Shown here in pieces: positions 7,794 through 16,426 of a stretch of DNA of 59,437 bases (positions are counted from its first letter, which is position 1; every line of letters starts with the position of its first letter). Where the stretch lies: contig NZ_MVIJ01000035.1 in the NCBI RefSeq assembly GCF_002086735.1, positions 1 to 59,437 on the forward strand. The letters run 5' to 3'. A model generated the notes under the pieces. It saw only the letters and a list, made by a program, of their open reading frames with translations, had not been told where the DNA came from and did no database searches. This DNA is from Mycobacterium scrofulaceum (GTDB lineage Bacteria; Actinomycetota; Actinomycetes; Mycobacteriales; Mycobacteriaceae). Position numbers and translations under genes: made by a program.

Positions 7794-9623
7794 ATCGTGT
7801 TGGGCCGCTTGCGGCGAGATCTGTTCGTAGGCCAGCCGCGCCGACCGCGCCGTGGCCGCCCACCGTGCCCACGGGCCGGCCGAGCGCAGGGGCGAAGCCC
7901 AGCCGGCGGCGTCGGGGGCGTCGTCGACGCGGACGATGCGCACCCCCGGGCCGGCCAGCCAGCGGGCGATCAGGGCGGATTCCTCCACGAGCGCTCCGCC
8001 CAGGGGCGCCGCCGTCGGCAGGATCGCTTGCGCCCCAGCCACAATCGCGTCGACCACCGGCATCGGGGGCACGCCGCGCCGTGCGGAGCCGGCCGCCGCG
8101 AGCTGGCCATGCCGAACCACGGCGAGGTGGTAGCCGCCCTCCCCGTCGGGCGCGGCGGCGATCAGCTCGGGCAGCGTGGCCAGGGCGCGCAACCGCTGGC
8201 CGCGCCAGAGAATCTCCACCGCGGTGGCGGTGCGGTCGCGCAGGCGCGCGGCGCTCTCGAAATGCCGTCGCTCGGCCAGCGCGGTCAGCTGATCGGCGGC
8301 GGCCGACAGCGCGGCGTTGTCCATCCCGTCGATCAGCGCGGCGACGCGCGCCACGGCCGCGGCGTATTGCGTGGCGGTGATGTTGCGCGCCGCGGGGCAG
8401 GGCGAGACCTCCGCCTCGGCGCAGGCCGGTCCGTGCAGGACCGTGCGTCCCAGCCGGGCCGTGCAGGTCCGCAGGCCGGTGAAGCGGGCCAGCAGGGCGG
8501 CCGTGTCGGCGGCGTCGGCGCGCGACCGGAAGGGGCCGACGGCCCGGTCGTGGCGGGGCGCTCGCACGACCGCGAGCCGCGGGAACGCCTCGTCGGTGAG
8601 CGCCACCCACCACCACCGGTGCGGGAACCTCGACCGGCGGTTATAGGGCGGGGCGTGGGCGGCCAGCAGGCGCAGCTCGCGGACACCGGCCTCCAGCGCG
8701 TGGGCGCACTCGACGTGGTCGACGGCGGTGGCCAGGTTGACCATCTCCTTCATCCGCCCGCGCGGGTCGGCGCCGGTGAAGTACTGGCCGACCCGGCGGC
8801 GCAGGTCGACGGCGGTGCCGACGTAGAGCACCTCGCCCGACGGTCCGCGAAACAGGTAGACCCCGGGCCGGCGGGGCAGCCCCTCGGCGAGGACCCGCTT
8901 GCGCCGCTGGGCCGGGGTGACGTCCGGCAGGTAGGAGCGCAGGTCGGCGTAGGTGTGTATGCCCTGGTTGCCTACCCGTTCGATCAGCGCGTGCAGCACG
9001 TCGACGGTGGCGCGGGCGTCGTCGAGGGCGCGGTGGGTGGGCTGGGTGGTGACGTTGAACAGCCGCGCCAGGGCGGCCAGCCGCACGCTGGGGGCCTCCT
9101 CACGGCTGAGCACCCGGCGGGCCAGTCGCACGGTGCACAGGACCTTCGGTCGCGGCCAGGCGATATCGCAGCGCGCCGCCGCGGCGCGCAGGAATCCGAC
9201 GTCGAACCCGGCGTTGTGCGCGACCAGCACCGCGTCACCCGCGAACTCCAGGAACATGGGCAACACCGCGTCGATCCTCGGAGCGTCGGACACCATCGCG
9301 GTGGTGATGCCGGTCAGCTGTACGACCTGCGGCGGGATGCTGCGCTCCGGGTCGACCAGCGTGGCGAACTCGCCGAGCACGGCGCCGCCGCGGACCTTGA
9401 CGGCCCCGATCTCGGTGATGGCGTCGGGCGGGTTGCCGCCGGTGCCTTTCGTGCGCCCGCCGGTGGTCTCCAGGTCGACCACCACGAAGGTGGTGTCGCG
9501 CAACGAGACGTCGTCGGCGGCGGCGAAGGACGACCCCAACTCGGCGAAGCTGAGCTGAGTCGCGCCACCGGCACCCATGGCCGTGACGTTAAGTCCCGCC
9601 ACCGACACCCGGGTGGGTCCCAC
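7668..9623 (-). CDS. DnaQ-type 3'-5' exonuclease fused to UvrC-like GIY-YIG nuclease (Rv2191-like)
   Basis: A 651-residue two-nuclease fusion. Residues of about 40-215 form a DEDDh exonuclease like the DNA polymerase III epsilon chain: VVVDLETTGG carries the first acidic pair, HNAGFDVGFL the second site, and HRALDDARATV the His-Asp site. Residues of about 245-335 form a GIY-YIG domain (RRPGVYLFRGPSGEVLYVG, then RRRVGQYF) like the UvrC N-terminus. The C-terminal half resembles the UvrC/Cho middle region. It probably incises or trims damaged DNA, an inference from domains only. The final 42 residues are encoded antisense to trpD. The GTG start at 9623 is uncertain. Confidence 0.85.
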   Translation of the reverse strand: MGPTRVSVAGLNVTAMGAGGATQLSFAELGSSFAAADDVSLRDTTFVVVDLETTGGRTKGTGGNPPDAITEIGAVKVRGGAVLGEFATLVDPERSIPPQVVQLTGITTAMVSDAPRIDAVLPMFLEFAGDAVLVAHNAGFDVGFLRAAAARCDIAWPRPKVLCTVRLARRVLSREEAPSVRLAALARLFNVTTQPTHRALDDARATVDVLHALIERVGNQGIHTYADLRSYLPDVTPAQRRKRVLAEGLPRRPGVYLFRGPSGEVLYVGTAVDLRRRVGQYFTGADPRGRMKEMVNLATAVDHVECAHALEAGVRELRLLAAHAPPYNRRSRFPHRWWWVALTDEAFPRLAVVRAPRHDRAVGPFRSRADAADTAALLARFTGLRTCTARLGRTVLHGPACAEAEVSPCPAARNITATQYAAAVARVAALIDGMDNAALSAAADQLTALAERRHFESAARLRDRTATAVEILWRGQRLRALATLPELIAAAPDGEGGYHLAVVRHGQLAAAGSARRGVPPMPVVDAIVAGAQAILPTAAPLGGALVEESALIARWLAGPGVRIVRVDDAPDAAGWASPLRSAGPWARWAATARSARLAYEQISPQAAQHDSHLLAEPHPSREQLFGGAGIDRRAGALQPVLPRRQPFSAAG

Positions 9624-9746
9624 GCCGGACGGGTCCGGGGATGTCGCCGGCGAAAACGCCGCGCGGCCGGGTTGTCGGTGGCTGCGGATACGGTTCGGGG
9701 AGTCCGACCTGACGTTCGCAATGCCTGACCGAGAGGACCGATCCTG

Positions 9747-10001
9747 ATGGCACGAAGCAGTGGGCCCGACAGCACCGGCGCGCTGGCGCCGGACGCGGGG
9801 GCGCCGGTGGTGATCGACTGTGACGACTGCGCGGTCCGCGGACCCGGCTGCCGCGACTGCGTCGTCAGCGTGTTACTCGGGGTCCCGGAAACTTTGTTGG
9901 AGGACGAATGCGCTGCATTGGCGGTGCTTGCCGATGCTGGCCTGGCACCGCGATTGCGGCTGGTGCCCATCCGCCGCGAGCGCGATTTTGGCGTGGCCTA
10001 A
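9747..10001 (+). CDS. Small cysteine-rich conserved actinobacterial protein
   Basis: An 84-residue protein with the cysteine cluster IDCDDCAVRGPGCRDCVV at residues 23-40, followed by a Leu/Ala-rich acidic helix and a basic end (RLRLVPIRRERDFGVA). The CxxC-x6-CxxC spacing suggests a metal site, either zinc or an iron-sulfur cluster. It lies just upstream of ripC in the same direction and is divergent from the exonuclease fusion. I recall similar short proteins in other Actinobacteria next to NlpC/P60 genes, but know no assigned function. Confidence 0.7.
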   Translation: MARSSGPDSTGALAPDAGAPVVIDCDDCAVRGPGCRDCVVSVLLGVPETLLEDECAALAVLADAGLAPRLRLVPIRRERDFGVA

Positions 10002-10183
10002 GATGCTTGCGTGCCAAAGGTTTACGAGGGGGTCGGCGTCGTTCACACGATAATGACAGAAATCTTTCCAATTTCTTAACCGCTCGCTTTGGACAAACGT
10101 CGATATCGTTTCGTAACCTGTTTGAGACCTAAACCAGCTCGACGGCGCATCGGTCGTCGATGGCCGTTTAAGGAAGCAAAATC
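10002..10183 (+). promoter_or_regulatory. AT-rich ripC upstream region
   Basis: These 182 bases are clearly richer in A/T than their surroundings (for example the stretch around 10056-10125), and they precede the TTG-started ripC. A purine-rich AAGGAAGCAAAA lies just before the TTG and serves as ribosome binding site. A GTAAC half-site is present at about 10114, but I cannot show a full direct repeat for MtrA or another regulator. Confidence 0.4.
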
Positions 10184-11335
10184 TTGAGGCTTGACTCTAG
10201 ATACCCGTTTGCGCGTGTCCTCACACGATCTGCCATCGGGACGCTAGCGGGCTTCACGGTGCTATCCGGTGTCCTTGCCGCGCACGTCTCTGCCGACCCG
10301 GCCGATGACGCGCTGGCGAAGCTCAACCAGCTGTCCCGCCAGGCAGAGCAGACCACCGAGGCGATGCACAGCGCGCAGCTCGACCTCAACGACAAGGTGA
10401 AGGCCCAGCGCGCGGCGGACAAGAAGCACGACGACGCCCAAGCCGCCGTCGATGCGGCCCAGGCCCACCTGGCGTCCTACCAGAGCGCCGTCAACAAGCT
10501 CGCCGCCGCGACCTACATGGGTGGTCGGGTGGACGGCATGACGGCCATGCTGACCGCGGGTTCGCCGCAAGGGCTCATCGACAAGCTGGCCATGCAGCGG
10601 CAGATGGCGACGCAGATGGCCGACCAGATGGCGAACTTCCGGGCCGCCGGCGAGCAGGCCGCCAAGGCCGAACGGGAGGCCGCCAAGTCCGCCGCCGACG
10701 CGAAGAGCGCCGCCGAGCAGGCCGCCGCGGTGCGAGCGAGCTTGCAGTCCAAGCAAAGTCAGCTGCAGGTGCAGATCGCGGTCGTCAAGTCGCAGTACGT
10801 TTCCCTGTCGCCCCAGCAGCGCACCGCGCTCGCGGACCCCGGTCCCGTCCCGGCCGGCGCCCCGGCGCCCGGGGCGCCCGCCCCGGAGGCCGCGCCGCCC
10901 GGCGCGCCCCCGCCCGCTCCGCAGGCGCCCGGTGAGGCCCCGCCTCCCGGCGGAATGCCCGGACCGTTCGGCGGCGGGTTCGGCGGCAGTGACCGCGCGA
11001 CCGTCGTGCAGGCTGCGCTGACCCAGGTCGGCTCGCCCTACGTGTGGGGCGGCGCCGCGCCCGGTGGGTTCGACTGCTCCGGCCTGGTGATGTGGGCCTT
11101 CCAGCAGGCGGGTATCTCGCTGCCGCACTCCAGCCAAGCGCAGGCCGTAGGCGGCCAACCGGTGGCGCTGTCGGACCTGCAGCCCGGGGACGTGATCACC
11201 TTCTACAACGACGCATCACACAGCGGCCTCTACGTCGGTGACGGCATGGTGATCCATTCCTCCACCTACGGCCAGCCGGTGCGGGTGGTGCCGATGAATG
11301 CCGCAGGCCCGGTCCACGACGCCCGCCGCTACTAG
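10184..11335 (+). CDS. ripC: Peptidoglycan hydrolase, NlpC/P60 family (RipC-like)
   Basis: A 383-residue secreted endopeptidase. A signal peptide (about 1-37, ending near AAHVSADPAD) is followed by a long Ala/Gln/Lys-rich coiled coil (40-210) and a Pro/Ala/Gly linker (220-265). The NlpC/P60 catalytic domain (270-383) comes last. The catalytic Cys is in FDCSGLVMW, the His in DASHSGLYVG, and the third polar residue is His in MVIHSSTYG. The enzyme cleaves stem peptides in the wall. The coiled coil is the kind that is controlled by an FtsEX partner, which is known for RipC. The start is TTG 10184 with a good ribosome binding site; other starts would cut the signal peptide. Confidence 0.92.
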   Translation: MRLDSRYPFARVLTRSAIGTLAGFTVLSGVLAAHVSADPADDALAKLNQLSRQAEQTTEAMHSAQLDLNDKVKAQRAADKKHDDAQAAVDAAQAHLASYQSAVNKLAAATYMGGRVDGMTAMLTAGSPQGLIDKLAMQRQMATQMADQMANFRAAGEQAAKAEREAAKSAADAKSAAEQAAAVRASLQSKQSQLQVQIAVVKSQYVSLSPQQRTALADPGPVPAGAPAPGAPAPEAAPPGAPPPAPQAPGEAPPPGGMPGPFGGGFGGSDRATVVQAALTQVGSPYVWGGAAPGGFDCSGLVMWAFQQAGISLPHSSQAQAVGGQPVALSDLQPGDVITFYNDASHSGLYVGDGMVIHSSTYGQPVRVVPMNAAGPVHDARRY

Positions 11336-12221
11336 CGGCCCCCACCCGCGGCGCCGGCGGCTGACGCCGCTGCTGGCCTGGGTGTTCGTCGTCGAGTTGA
11401 TCCTCGCGGCGGCCGTGCCGCTGCAGGCCGGACACGATGGCGGGGCCCGGCCCGCGCAGCTGGTGACCCCCGCGCCGAGCCGCGTCAGCGCCGCGAACAG
11501 GTCGCTGGTCGTCGGCGATCGCACCGTGCGGCTGCTCGGACCCGGCGGCCCGGCCGGCGACCGCCTGCTGTCGCGGGTGGCGTCCGCGATCGGCGGGGCG
11601 ATCAACGCCGTCGAGGCCTTCTGGGGCGCCGACTGGTCGCGCGAGATCCCGGTCGTCGCGGCCCACACGGACGAGGAGTTCCGCGCCGCCGCCGGCGGGG
11701 GACCGGCCGCGCAGTGGGCCGACATCGCGGCCGTGACGGTCGTCGACCGGGTCGACGCCGCGCACCGCGTCGCCATCGGCGAGCGGATCGTCTTCGCGCC
11801 TGGGGCCGCCAACATGACCGCGGGAGCGCTGCGAATCGTGTTGACCCACGAGCTGTTTCACTACGCCGCGCGCGTGGACACCGCCCCGGATGCGCCCCGG
11901 TGGCTGACCGAGGGCGTCGCCGATTTCGTCGCGCGTCCCACGACCCCGGTGCCCGCCGACGGGCTGCCCGTACCGCTGACGTTGCCCTCGGACGCCGACC
12001 TGGACGCGCCCGGGTCGCAGCGCTCGCTGGCGTACGACCGCGCGTGGTGGTTCGCCCGTTTCGTCGCGGACACCTATGGGGCGGCCAAGCTGCGCGACCT
12101 GTACCTGGCCGCCTGCGGCCCCGGGCGCACCGACGTGCCCACCGCCGTCCACGACGTCCTGGCCACCGAGGTGCCCGGCCTGCTGGTGCGCTGGCACGAG
12201 TGGCTGACCCACGCGCGCTGA
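11298..12221 (+). CDS. Secreted zinc-metalloprotease-like protein (Rv2189c-like)
   Basis: A 307-residue protein that begins inside the last 38 bases of ripC. A basic N-terminus and one hydrophobic segment (about 23-42, LLAWVFVVELILAAAVPLQA) suggest export or anchoring. The motif HELFHYAA near residue 182 is an HExxH zinc site, and WLTEGVADF some 20 residues later supplies the third, glutamate ligand of gluzincin-type peptidases. This arrangement matches the M1/MA-like basic secretory proteases. Its coupling to ripC suggests work in the cell envelope. The substrate is unknown. Confidence 0.75.
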   Translation: MPQARSTTPAATSGPHPRRRRLTPLLAWVFVVELILAAAVPLQAGHDGGARPAQLVTPAPSRVSAANRSLVVGDRTVRLLGPGGPAGDRLLSRVASAIGGAINAVEAFWGADWSREIPVVAAHTDEEFRAAAGGGPAAQWADIAAVTVVDRVDAAHRVAIGERIVFAPGAANMTAGALRIVLTHELFHYAARVDTAPDAPRWLTEGVADFVARPTTPVPADGLPVPLTLPSDADLDAPGSQRSLAYDRAWWFARFVADTYGAAKLRDLYLAACGPGRTDVPTAVHDVLATEVPGLLVRWHEWLTHAR

Positions 12222-12267
12222 CGGATGCCCCGCACGGACCACCCGGGCGTCACGCTAGCCTGACGCA

Positions 12268-13410
12268 GTGAGTCGGGTCCTGCTGGTAACCAACGACTTT
12301 CCGCCTCGGCCGGGCGGCATCCAGTCCTACCTGAGTGACTTCGTCGGCCGGCTGGTCGACGCCCGGTTGCATTCGGTGACGGTGTACGCGCCGCAATGGA
12401 AGGGCGCCGACGCCTTCGACGCCGCCGCCGACGAGGCCGGTTACCGCGTGGTCCGTCATCCCGGCACGTTGATGCTGCCCGGCCCGGCGGTGGACGCACG
12501 GATGCGCCGGCTGATCGCCGACCACCACATCGACACCGTCTGGTTCGGCGCGGCGGCCCCGCTGGCGCTGCTGGCCCAGCGCGCGCGCCAGGCCGGGGCG
12601 ACCCGGGTGGTGGCCAGCACGCACGGCCACGAGGTGGGCTGGTCGATGCTCCCGGTCGCGCGGTCGGTGCTGCGCCGCATCGGCGACACCACCGACGTCG
12701 TGACGTTCGTCAGCCGCTACACCCGCGCCCGGTTCGCGCCGGCCTTCGGGCCCAACGCCTCGCTGGAGTACCTGCCGCCCGGGGTCAACACCGACCGGTT
12801 CCGCCCCGACCCGGCGGCCGGCGCCGCGCTGCGCGACCGGTACCGGCTCGGCGACCGGCCCACGGTCGTCTGCGTCTCCCGACTGGTCCCGCGCAAGGGC
12901 CAGGACACCCTGATCAAGGCGTTGCCGTCGATCCGGCGGCGCGTCGACGGGGCCGCCCTGGTCGTCGTCGGCGGCGGCCCCTACCTGGAATCGCTGCGCA
13001 AGCTGGCGCGCGAATGCGGGGTGGCCGACCATGTCACGTTCACCGGGGGCGTGCCCGCCGACGAGCTGCCCGCACATCACGCGCTGGCCGACGTTTTCGC
13101 GATGCCGTGTCGCACCCGCGGCGCCGGCATGGACGTCGAGGGTTTGGGCATCGTCTTCCTGGAGGCCTCCGCGACGGGCAAGCCGGTGATCGCCGGTGAC
13201 TCCGGTGGGGCTCCAGAAGCCGTGCAGCACAACAAGACCGGGTTGGTGGTCGATGGGCGCTCGGTGAACGCGGTCGCCGGCGCCGTCGCCGAGTTGCTCG
13301 GCGACCGTGAGCGGGCCGCGGCCATGGGCGCGGCCGGTCGCGAGTGGGTGACCGCCCATTGGCGGTGGGACATGCTCGCGGCGCGGCTGGCTGAGCTCCT
13401 GCGCGGCTGA
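12268..13410 (+). CDS. pimB: GDP-mannose-dependent alpha-mannosyltransferase PimB'
   Basis: A 380-residue GT4 enzyme that adds the second mannose to phosphatidylinositol monomannoside in PIM/lipomannan/LAM synthesis. The glycine-rich acceptor loop is seen at RPGGIQSY near residue 15. The phosphate-binding VSRLVPRKGQDTLI is near 210, and the EX7E signature EGLGIVFLEASATGKPVI is near 290. The GTG start at 12268 is preceded by an imperfect palindrome, CGTCACGCTAGCCTGACG (12249-12266). Gene order matches Rv2188c. A perfect inverted repeat follows the gene. Confidence 0.9.
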   Translation: MSRVLLVTNDFPPRPGGIQSYLSDFVGRLVDARLHSVTVYAPQWKGADAFDAAADEAGYRVVRHPGTLMLPGPAVDARMRRLIADHHIDTVWFGAAAPLALLAQRARQAGATRVVASTHGHEVGWSMLPVARSVLRRIGDTTDVVTFVSRYTRARFAPAFGPNASLEYLPPGVNTDRFRPDPAAGAALRDRYRLGDRPTVVCVSRLVPRKGQDTLIKALPSIRRRVDGAALVVVGGGPYLESLRKLARECGVADHVTFTGGVPADELPAHHALADVFAMPCRTRGAGMDVEGLGIVFLEASATGKPVIAGDSGGAPEAVQHNKTGLVVDGRSVNAVAGAVAELLGDRERAAAMGAAGREWVTAHWRWDMLAARLAELLRG

Positions 13411-13419
13411 CGGCTCGAA

Positions 13420-13467
13420 CGTCACGCCAGCGTGGCGCGCGACGCCCCGCGTCACGCTGGCGTGACG
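13420..13467. terminator. Perfect 15-bp inverted repeat between convergent genes
   Basis: The arm CGTCACGCCAGCGTG (13420-13434) is exactly complementary to CACGCTGGCGTGACG (13453-13467), with an 18-base loop. It begins 10 bases after the pimB' stop and lies before the end of fadD15, so it can act in both directions. No T-tract follows. Confidence 0.7.
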
Positions 13468-13472
13468 CTCGG

Positions 13473-13512
13473 CGGTCAAGCGGTCAAGCGGTCAAGCGGT
13501 CAAGCGGACAAG
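13473..13512. repeat. 8-bp tandem repeat, five units
   Basis: CGGTCAAG is repeated four times (13473-13504) and followed by the variant CGGACAAG. It lies in the short gap between the terminator-like hairpin and the 3' end of fadD15. A unit of this kind is prone to slippage and could vary between strains. Confidence 0.9.
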
Positions 13513-13540
13513 GGGGCCGAGTCACAGCCCAAGCGGGTCG

Positions 13541-15343
13541 CTAGTCCTTTTCGTAGATCCAGTCGATGTCGGCGGCGAACTTCTCGGCGACGACGTTGCG
13601 CTTGACCTTCATCGTCGGCGTCAGCTCGCCGGTGTCCTCGGTGAAGTCGACCGGCAGGATGCGGAACTTGCGGATGGATTCGGCGTGCGACACCGCCTGG
13701 TTGGCATGCTTGACGGCCGCGTCCACTTCGGCGACCAAATCCGGGTCGGTGGCCAGCTCGGCCACCGAAGCGCCGGCCGCCTTGTGGTTGCGCTCCTTCC
13801 AGGCGCCGAACGCCTCGGGGTCGATGGTGATCAGCGCGCCGATGAACGGCTTGGCGTCGCCCACCACCATCGCCTGGCTGATCAGCGCGTGCGCCCGCAG
13901 CTGGTCCTCGAGCACGGCCGGGGCGACGTTCTTGCCGCCGGCGGTCACGATGATTTCCTTCTTGCGGCCGGTGATCTTCAGGAAGCCGTCCTCGTCGAGC
14001 GCGCCGAGATCGCCGGTCTTGAACCAGCCGTCGGTGAACGCGTCCCGGGTGGCCTGCTCGTTGCGCCAGTAGCCGCTGAACACCACGCCACCGCGCACCA
14101 GCAGCTCGCCGTCTTCGGCGATGCGCATGCTGTTGCCGGGCAACAACGTTCCGACCGTCCCGATCCTGACGTTGCCGACCTGGTTGACCGTGATGGCCGA
14201 GCTGGTCTCGGTCAGGCCGTAGCCCTCGTGGATGGTCAGGCCCACGCCGCGGTAGAAGTGGCCCAGCCGCGCGCCCAGCGGTGCGCCCCCGGAGACCGAC
14301 GCGTGGCATTCGCCGCCCAGCGCGGCGCGCAGCTTGTGGTACACGAGCCGGTCGAACAACGCGTGCTTGGCGCGCAGCAGCGGACCCGGCCGCCCGCGGT
14401 CCCGCGCCTGGCTCCAGTCGACCGCGGTTTGCACGGCGGCCGCGAAGATCCGTCCCTTGCCATCGTTGACCGCGTTCTGCTCGGCGGTGTTGTAGACCTT
14501 CTCGAACACCCGCGGCACCGAGACCACCACCGTCGGTTTGAACACCGCGAACATCGGCAGCAGGTTCTTGATGTCGCTGGTGAACCCGACGGTCACCTTG
14601 TTGGCGAACGCCGACAGCGTCAGCGAGCGCGCCAGCACATGGGCCAGCGGCAAAAAGATCAGCAGCCGCTGCCCCTCGTCCAGCAGGGTCGGCAGGCATT
14701 CCTTGGCCCCGCGGGTCTCATAGAGCAGGTTGGAGTGGGTGAGTTGGCAGCCCTTGGGCCGTCCGGTGGTCCCGGAGGTGTAGATGAGCGTGGCCGGGTC
14801 GTCGGCGCGCAGCCCCTCCTGGCGCGCGGTCAGCTCGGCGGGCTCGACCGCCGCGGCCGCATCGGCGAGCTGATCGAGCGCCTTGGGGCCCGAGCCGTCG
14901 ATGTGCAGCACGCGGCGCAGGGCGGGCAGTTCGGCGGTGAGCTCGGTGACCATCGCGGCGTGTGCGTCGCTCTCGGCGAAGGCCAGCACCGCCTCGGAAT
15001 CCTGTAGTACCCAGCGCACCTGCTCGGCCGACGACGTCTCGTAGATCGGTACGGTGACCGCGCCCACGGACAGGATCGCCAGGTCGACGATCGCCCACTC
15101 GTAGCGGGTGGCCGAGAAGATGCACACCCGGTCACCGGCCTGGACACCGAGCCCGATCAGCCCCAGCGCCGCGGAGCGAACCTGGTCGGCCACCTCCGCG
15201 CAGGTGACGTCGGTCCAGACGCCGTCGACCTGACGCCGGAAGATGACGAGGCCGGGGTCCTCGCGCTCGTGCTCGAAGACCATGGCCGCGATGTTGTCGT
15301 GCTCGCCGACGGAGAAGCGGGCGGGGACGCTGTACTCACGCAC
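13541..15343 (-). CDS. fadD15: Long-chain fatty-acid-CoA ligase FadD15
   Basis: A 600-residue acyl-activating enzyme. It forms an acyl-adenylate and then an acyl-CoA from fatty acid, ATP and CoA. The ATP loop YTSGTTGRPKG is near residue 180, the GYGLTETSS motif near 345, the hinge region TGDLGALDEDGFLKITGRKK near 440-460, and the C-terminal catalytic lysine in MKVKRNVV near 585. The GTG at 15343 (VREYSVPARFSVGEHDN) gives 600 residues, the expected length for FadD15. The longer ORF upstream overlaps the divergent neighbour and is not credible. Confidence 0.94.
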   Translation of the reverse strand: MREYSVPARFSVGEHDNIAAMVFEHEREDPGLVIFRRQVDGVWTDVTCAEVADQVRSAALGLIGLGVQAGDRVCIFSATRYEWAIVDLAILSVGAVTVPIYETSSAEQVRWVLQDSEAVLAFAESDAHAAMVTELTAELPALRRVLHIDGSGPKALDQLADAAAAVEPAELTARQEGLRADDPATLIYTSGTTGRPKGCQLTHSNLLYETRGAKECLPTLLDEGQRLLIFLPLAHVLARSLTLSAFANKVTVGFTSDIKNLLPMFAVFKPTVVVSVPRVFEKVYNTAEQNAVNDGKGRIFAAAVQTAVDWSQARDRGRPGPLLRAKHALFDRLVYHKLRAALGGECHASVSGGAPLGARLGHFYRGVGLTIHEGYGLTETSSAITVNQVGNVRIGTVGTLLPGNSMRIAEDGELLVRGGVVFSGYWRNEQATRDAFTDGWFKTGDLGALDEDGFLKITGRKKEIIVTAGGKNVAPAVLEDQLRAHALISQAMVVGDAKPFIGALITIDPEAFGAWKERNHKAAGASVAELATDPDLVAEVDAAVKHANQAVSHAESIRKFRILPVDFTEDTGELTPTMKVKRNVVAEKFAADIDWIYEKD

Positions 15344-15482
15344 TCTTACTGACCTCGTTTTGGCTTGGCTGACGTTCCGGTGGCCGGCTTGTTGTCTCCA
15401 GCCTAATCCGCGCATTCGCGCAGGAACGGTGGCAGCCCGCCCGCCCTCGGCGTCGCCTCCCGCGCGGGTGTGTGAAGCTGAG

Positions 15483-15875
15483 ATGGTGAACAGCATCCAG
15501 ATCGCGGACGAGACGTTCGTCGCCGCCGACGGTGCGCGGGTCGGCGCCGCTGTCGCCGATCGGTCGTGCTGGCGCCGCTGGTGGCCGGACCTGCGGCTGC
15601 AGGTCGTCGAGGATCGCGGCGACAAGGGCATCCGGTGGGCCGTCACCGGAGCGCTGACCGGCACCATGGAGATCTGGCTGGAGCCCTCGCTGGACGGGGT
15701 GGTGCTGCACTATTTCCTGCACGCCGAACCGACGGGCGTGGCGGCCTGGCAGTTGGCCAAGCTGAATCTGGCGAAAATGACGCACCGCCGTCGGGTGGCG
15801 GGCAAGAAAATGGCCTTCGAGGTCAAGACGACACTGGAACGGTCACGTCCGGTCGGAGTTTCTCCGGTAGTTTAG
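15483..15875 (+). CDS. Small SRPBCC-type conserved protein (Rv2186c-like)
   Basis: A 130-residue soluble protein starting at ATG 15483 (MVNSIQIADETFVAADGARV); a GTG at 15486 is the alternative. The pattern DRSCWRRWWPDLRLQVVEDR, then GALTGTMEIWLEPSLDGVVL and the terminal helix GVAAWQLAKLNLAKMTHRRR, fits a START/SRPBCC hydrophobic-pocket fold. No catalytic residues are evident. It lies upstream of a second SRPBCC protein and an ArsA-like ATPase in the same direction. The three may form one unit for handling lipids or other hydrophobic ligands (inference). Confidence 0.75.
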   Translation: MVNSIQIADETFVAADGARVGAAVADRSCWRRWWPDLRLQVVEDRGDKGIRWAVTGALTGTMEIWLEPSLDGVVLHYFLHAEPTGVAAWQLAKLNLAKMTHRRRVAGKKMAFEVKTTLERSRPVGVSPVV

Positions 15876-15991
15876 CCGGGTCAGGTTTGCAGGGAGAGTA
15901 CCGTTTCGGACCGGAGGCCCGGGGGTCAGACCCACACGGTATTTTCCCCGCCGGCGGCGTCGACCGCCCGCGGGAGAGAGGGCAGCACCAG

Positions 15992-16426
15992 GTGGCGGAG
16001 AAGACGTCGCAGACCATCTACATCGAGGCCGACCCGGGCACGGTGATGGACGTCATCGCGGATATCAATTCCTACCCGCAGTGGATCTCGGAATACCGGG
16101 AAGCCGAGGTGCAGGAGACGGACGCCGACGGTAACCCGAAAGTCGCGCGGGTGGTGCTCGACGCCGCCGTCCTCAAGGACACGTTGGTGATGTCCTACGA
16201 ATGGCCCAAGGACCGGCAGTCGGTGAGTTGGACGCTTGTCTCCAGCTCGCTGCTGCGCTCGCTGGAGGGCACATATCGGTTGGCGCCCAAGGGTTCTGGA
16301 ACCGAAGTCACCTACGAGCTCTCGGTCGACCTCGCCGTCCCGATGATCGGTCTGCTCAAGCGCAAGGCCGAGCGCAGGTTGACCGACACCGCCCTGAAGG
16401 ATCTGAAGAAACGAGTCGAGGGCTGA
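15992..16426 (+). CDS. Polyketide cyclase/START-like SRPBCC protein (Rv2185c/TB16.3-like)
   Basis: A 144-residue protein beginning at GTG 15992 (VAEKTSQTIYIEADPGTVMD) after AGAGGGCAGC. The core IADINSYPQWISEYREAEV, the central strands and the C-terminal helix IGLLKRKAERRLTDTALKDL are typical of the SRPBCC superfamily, which binds hydrophobic ligands. The length equals the M. tuberculosis homologue as I recall it. A 116-base gap separates it from the preceding SRPBCC gene. Its stop is immediately followed by the ArsA-like ATPase. Confidence 0.82.
   Translation: MAEKTSQTIYIEADPGTVMDVIADINSYPQWISEYREAEVQETDADGNPKVARVVLDAAVLKDTLVMSYEWPKDRQSVSWTLVSSSLLRSLEGTYRLAPKGSGTEVTYELSVDLAVPMIGLLKRKAERRLTDTALKDLKKRVEG

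Noticed and set aside
10002..10183. c-di-AMP (ydaO-type) riboswitch upstream of ripC
   Set aside because: Such riboswitches precede some actinobacterial wall-hydrolase genes, but I could not find the expected conserved core in this short AT-rich stretch.
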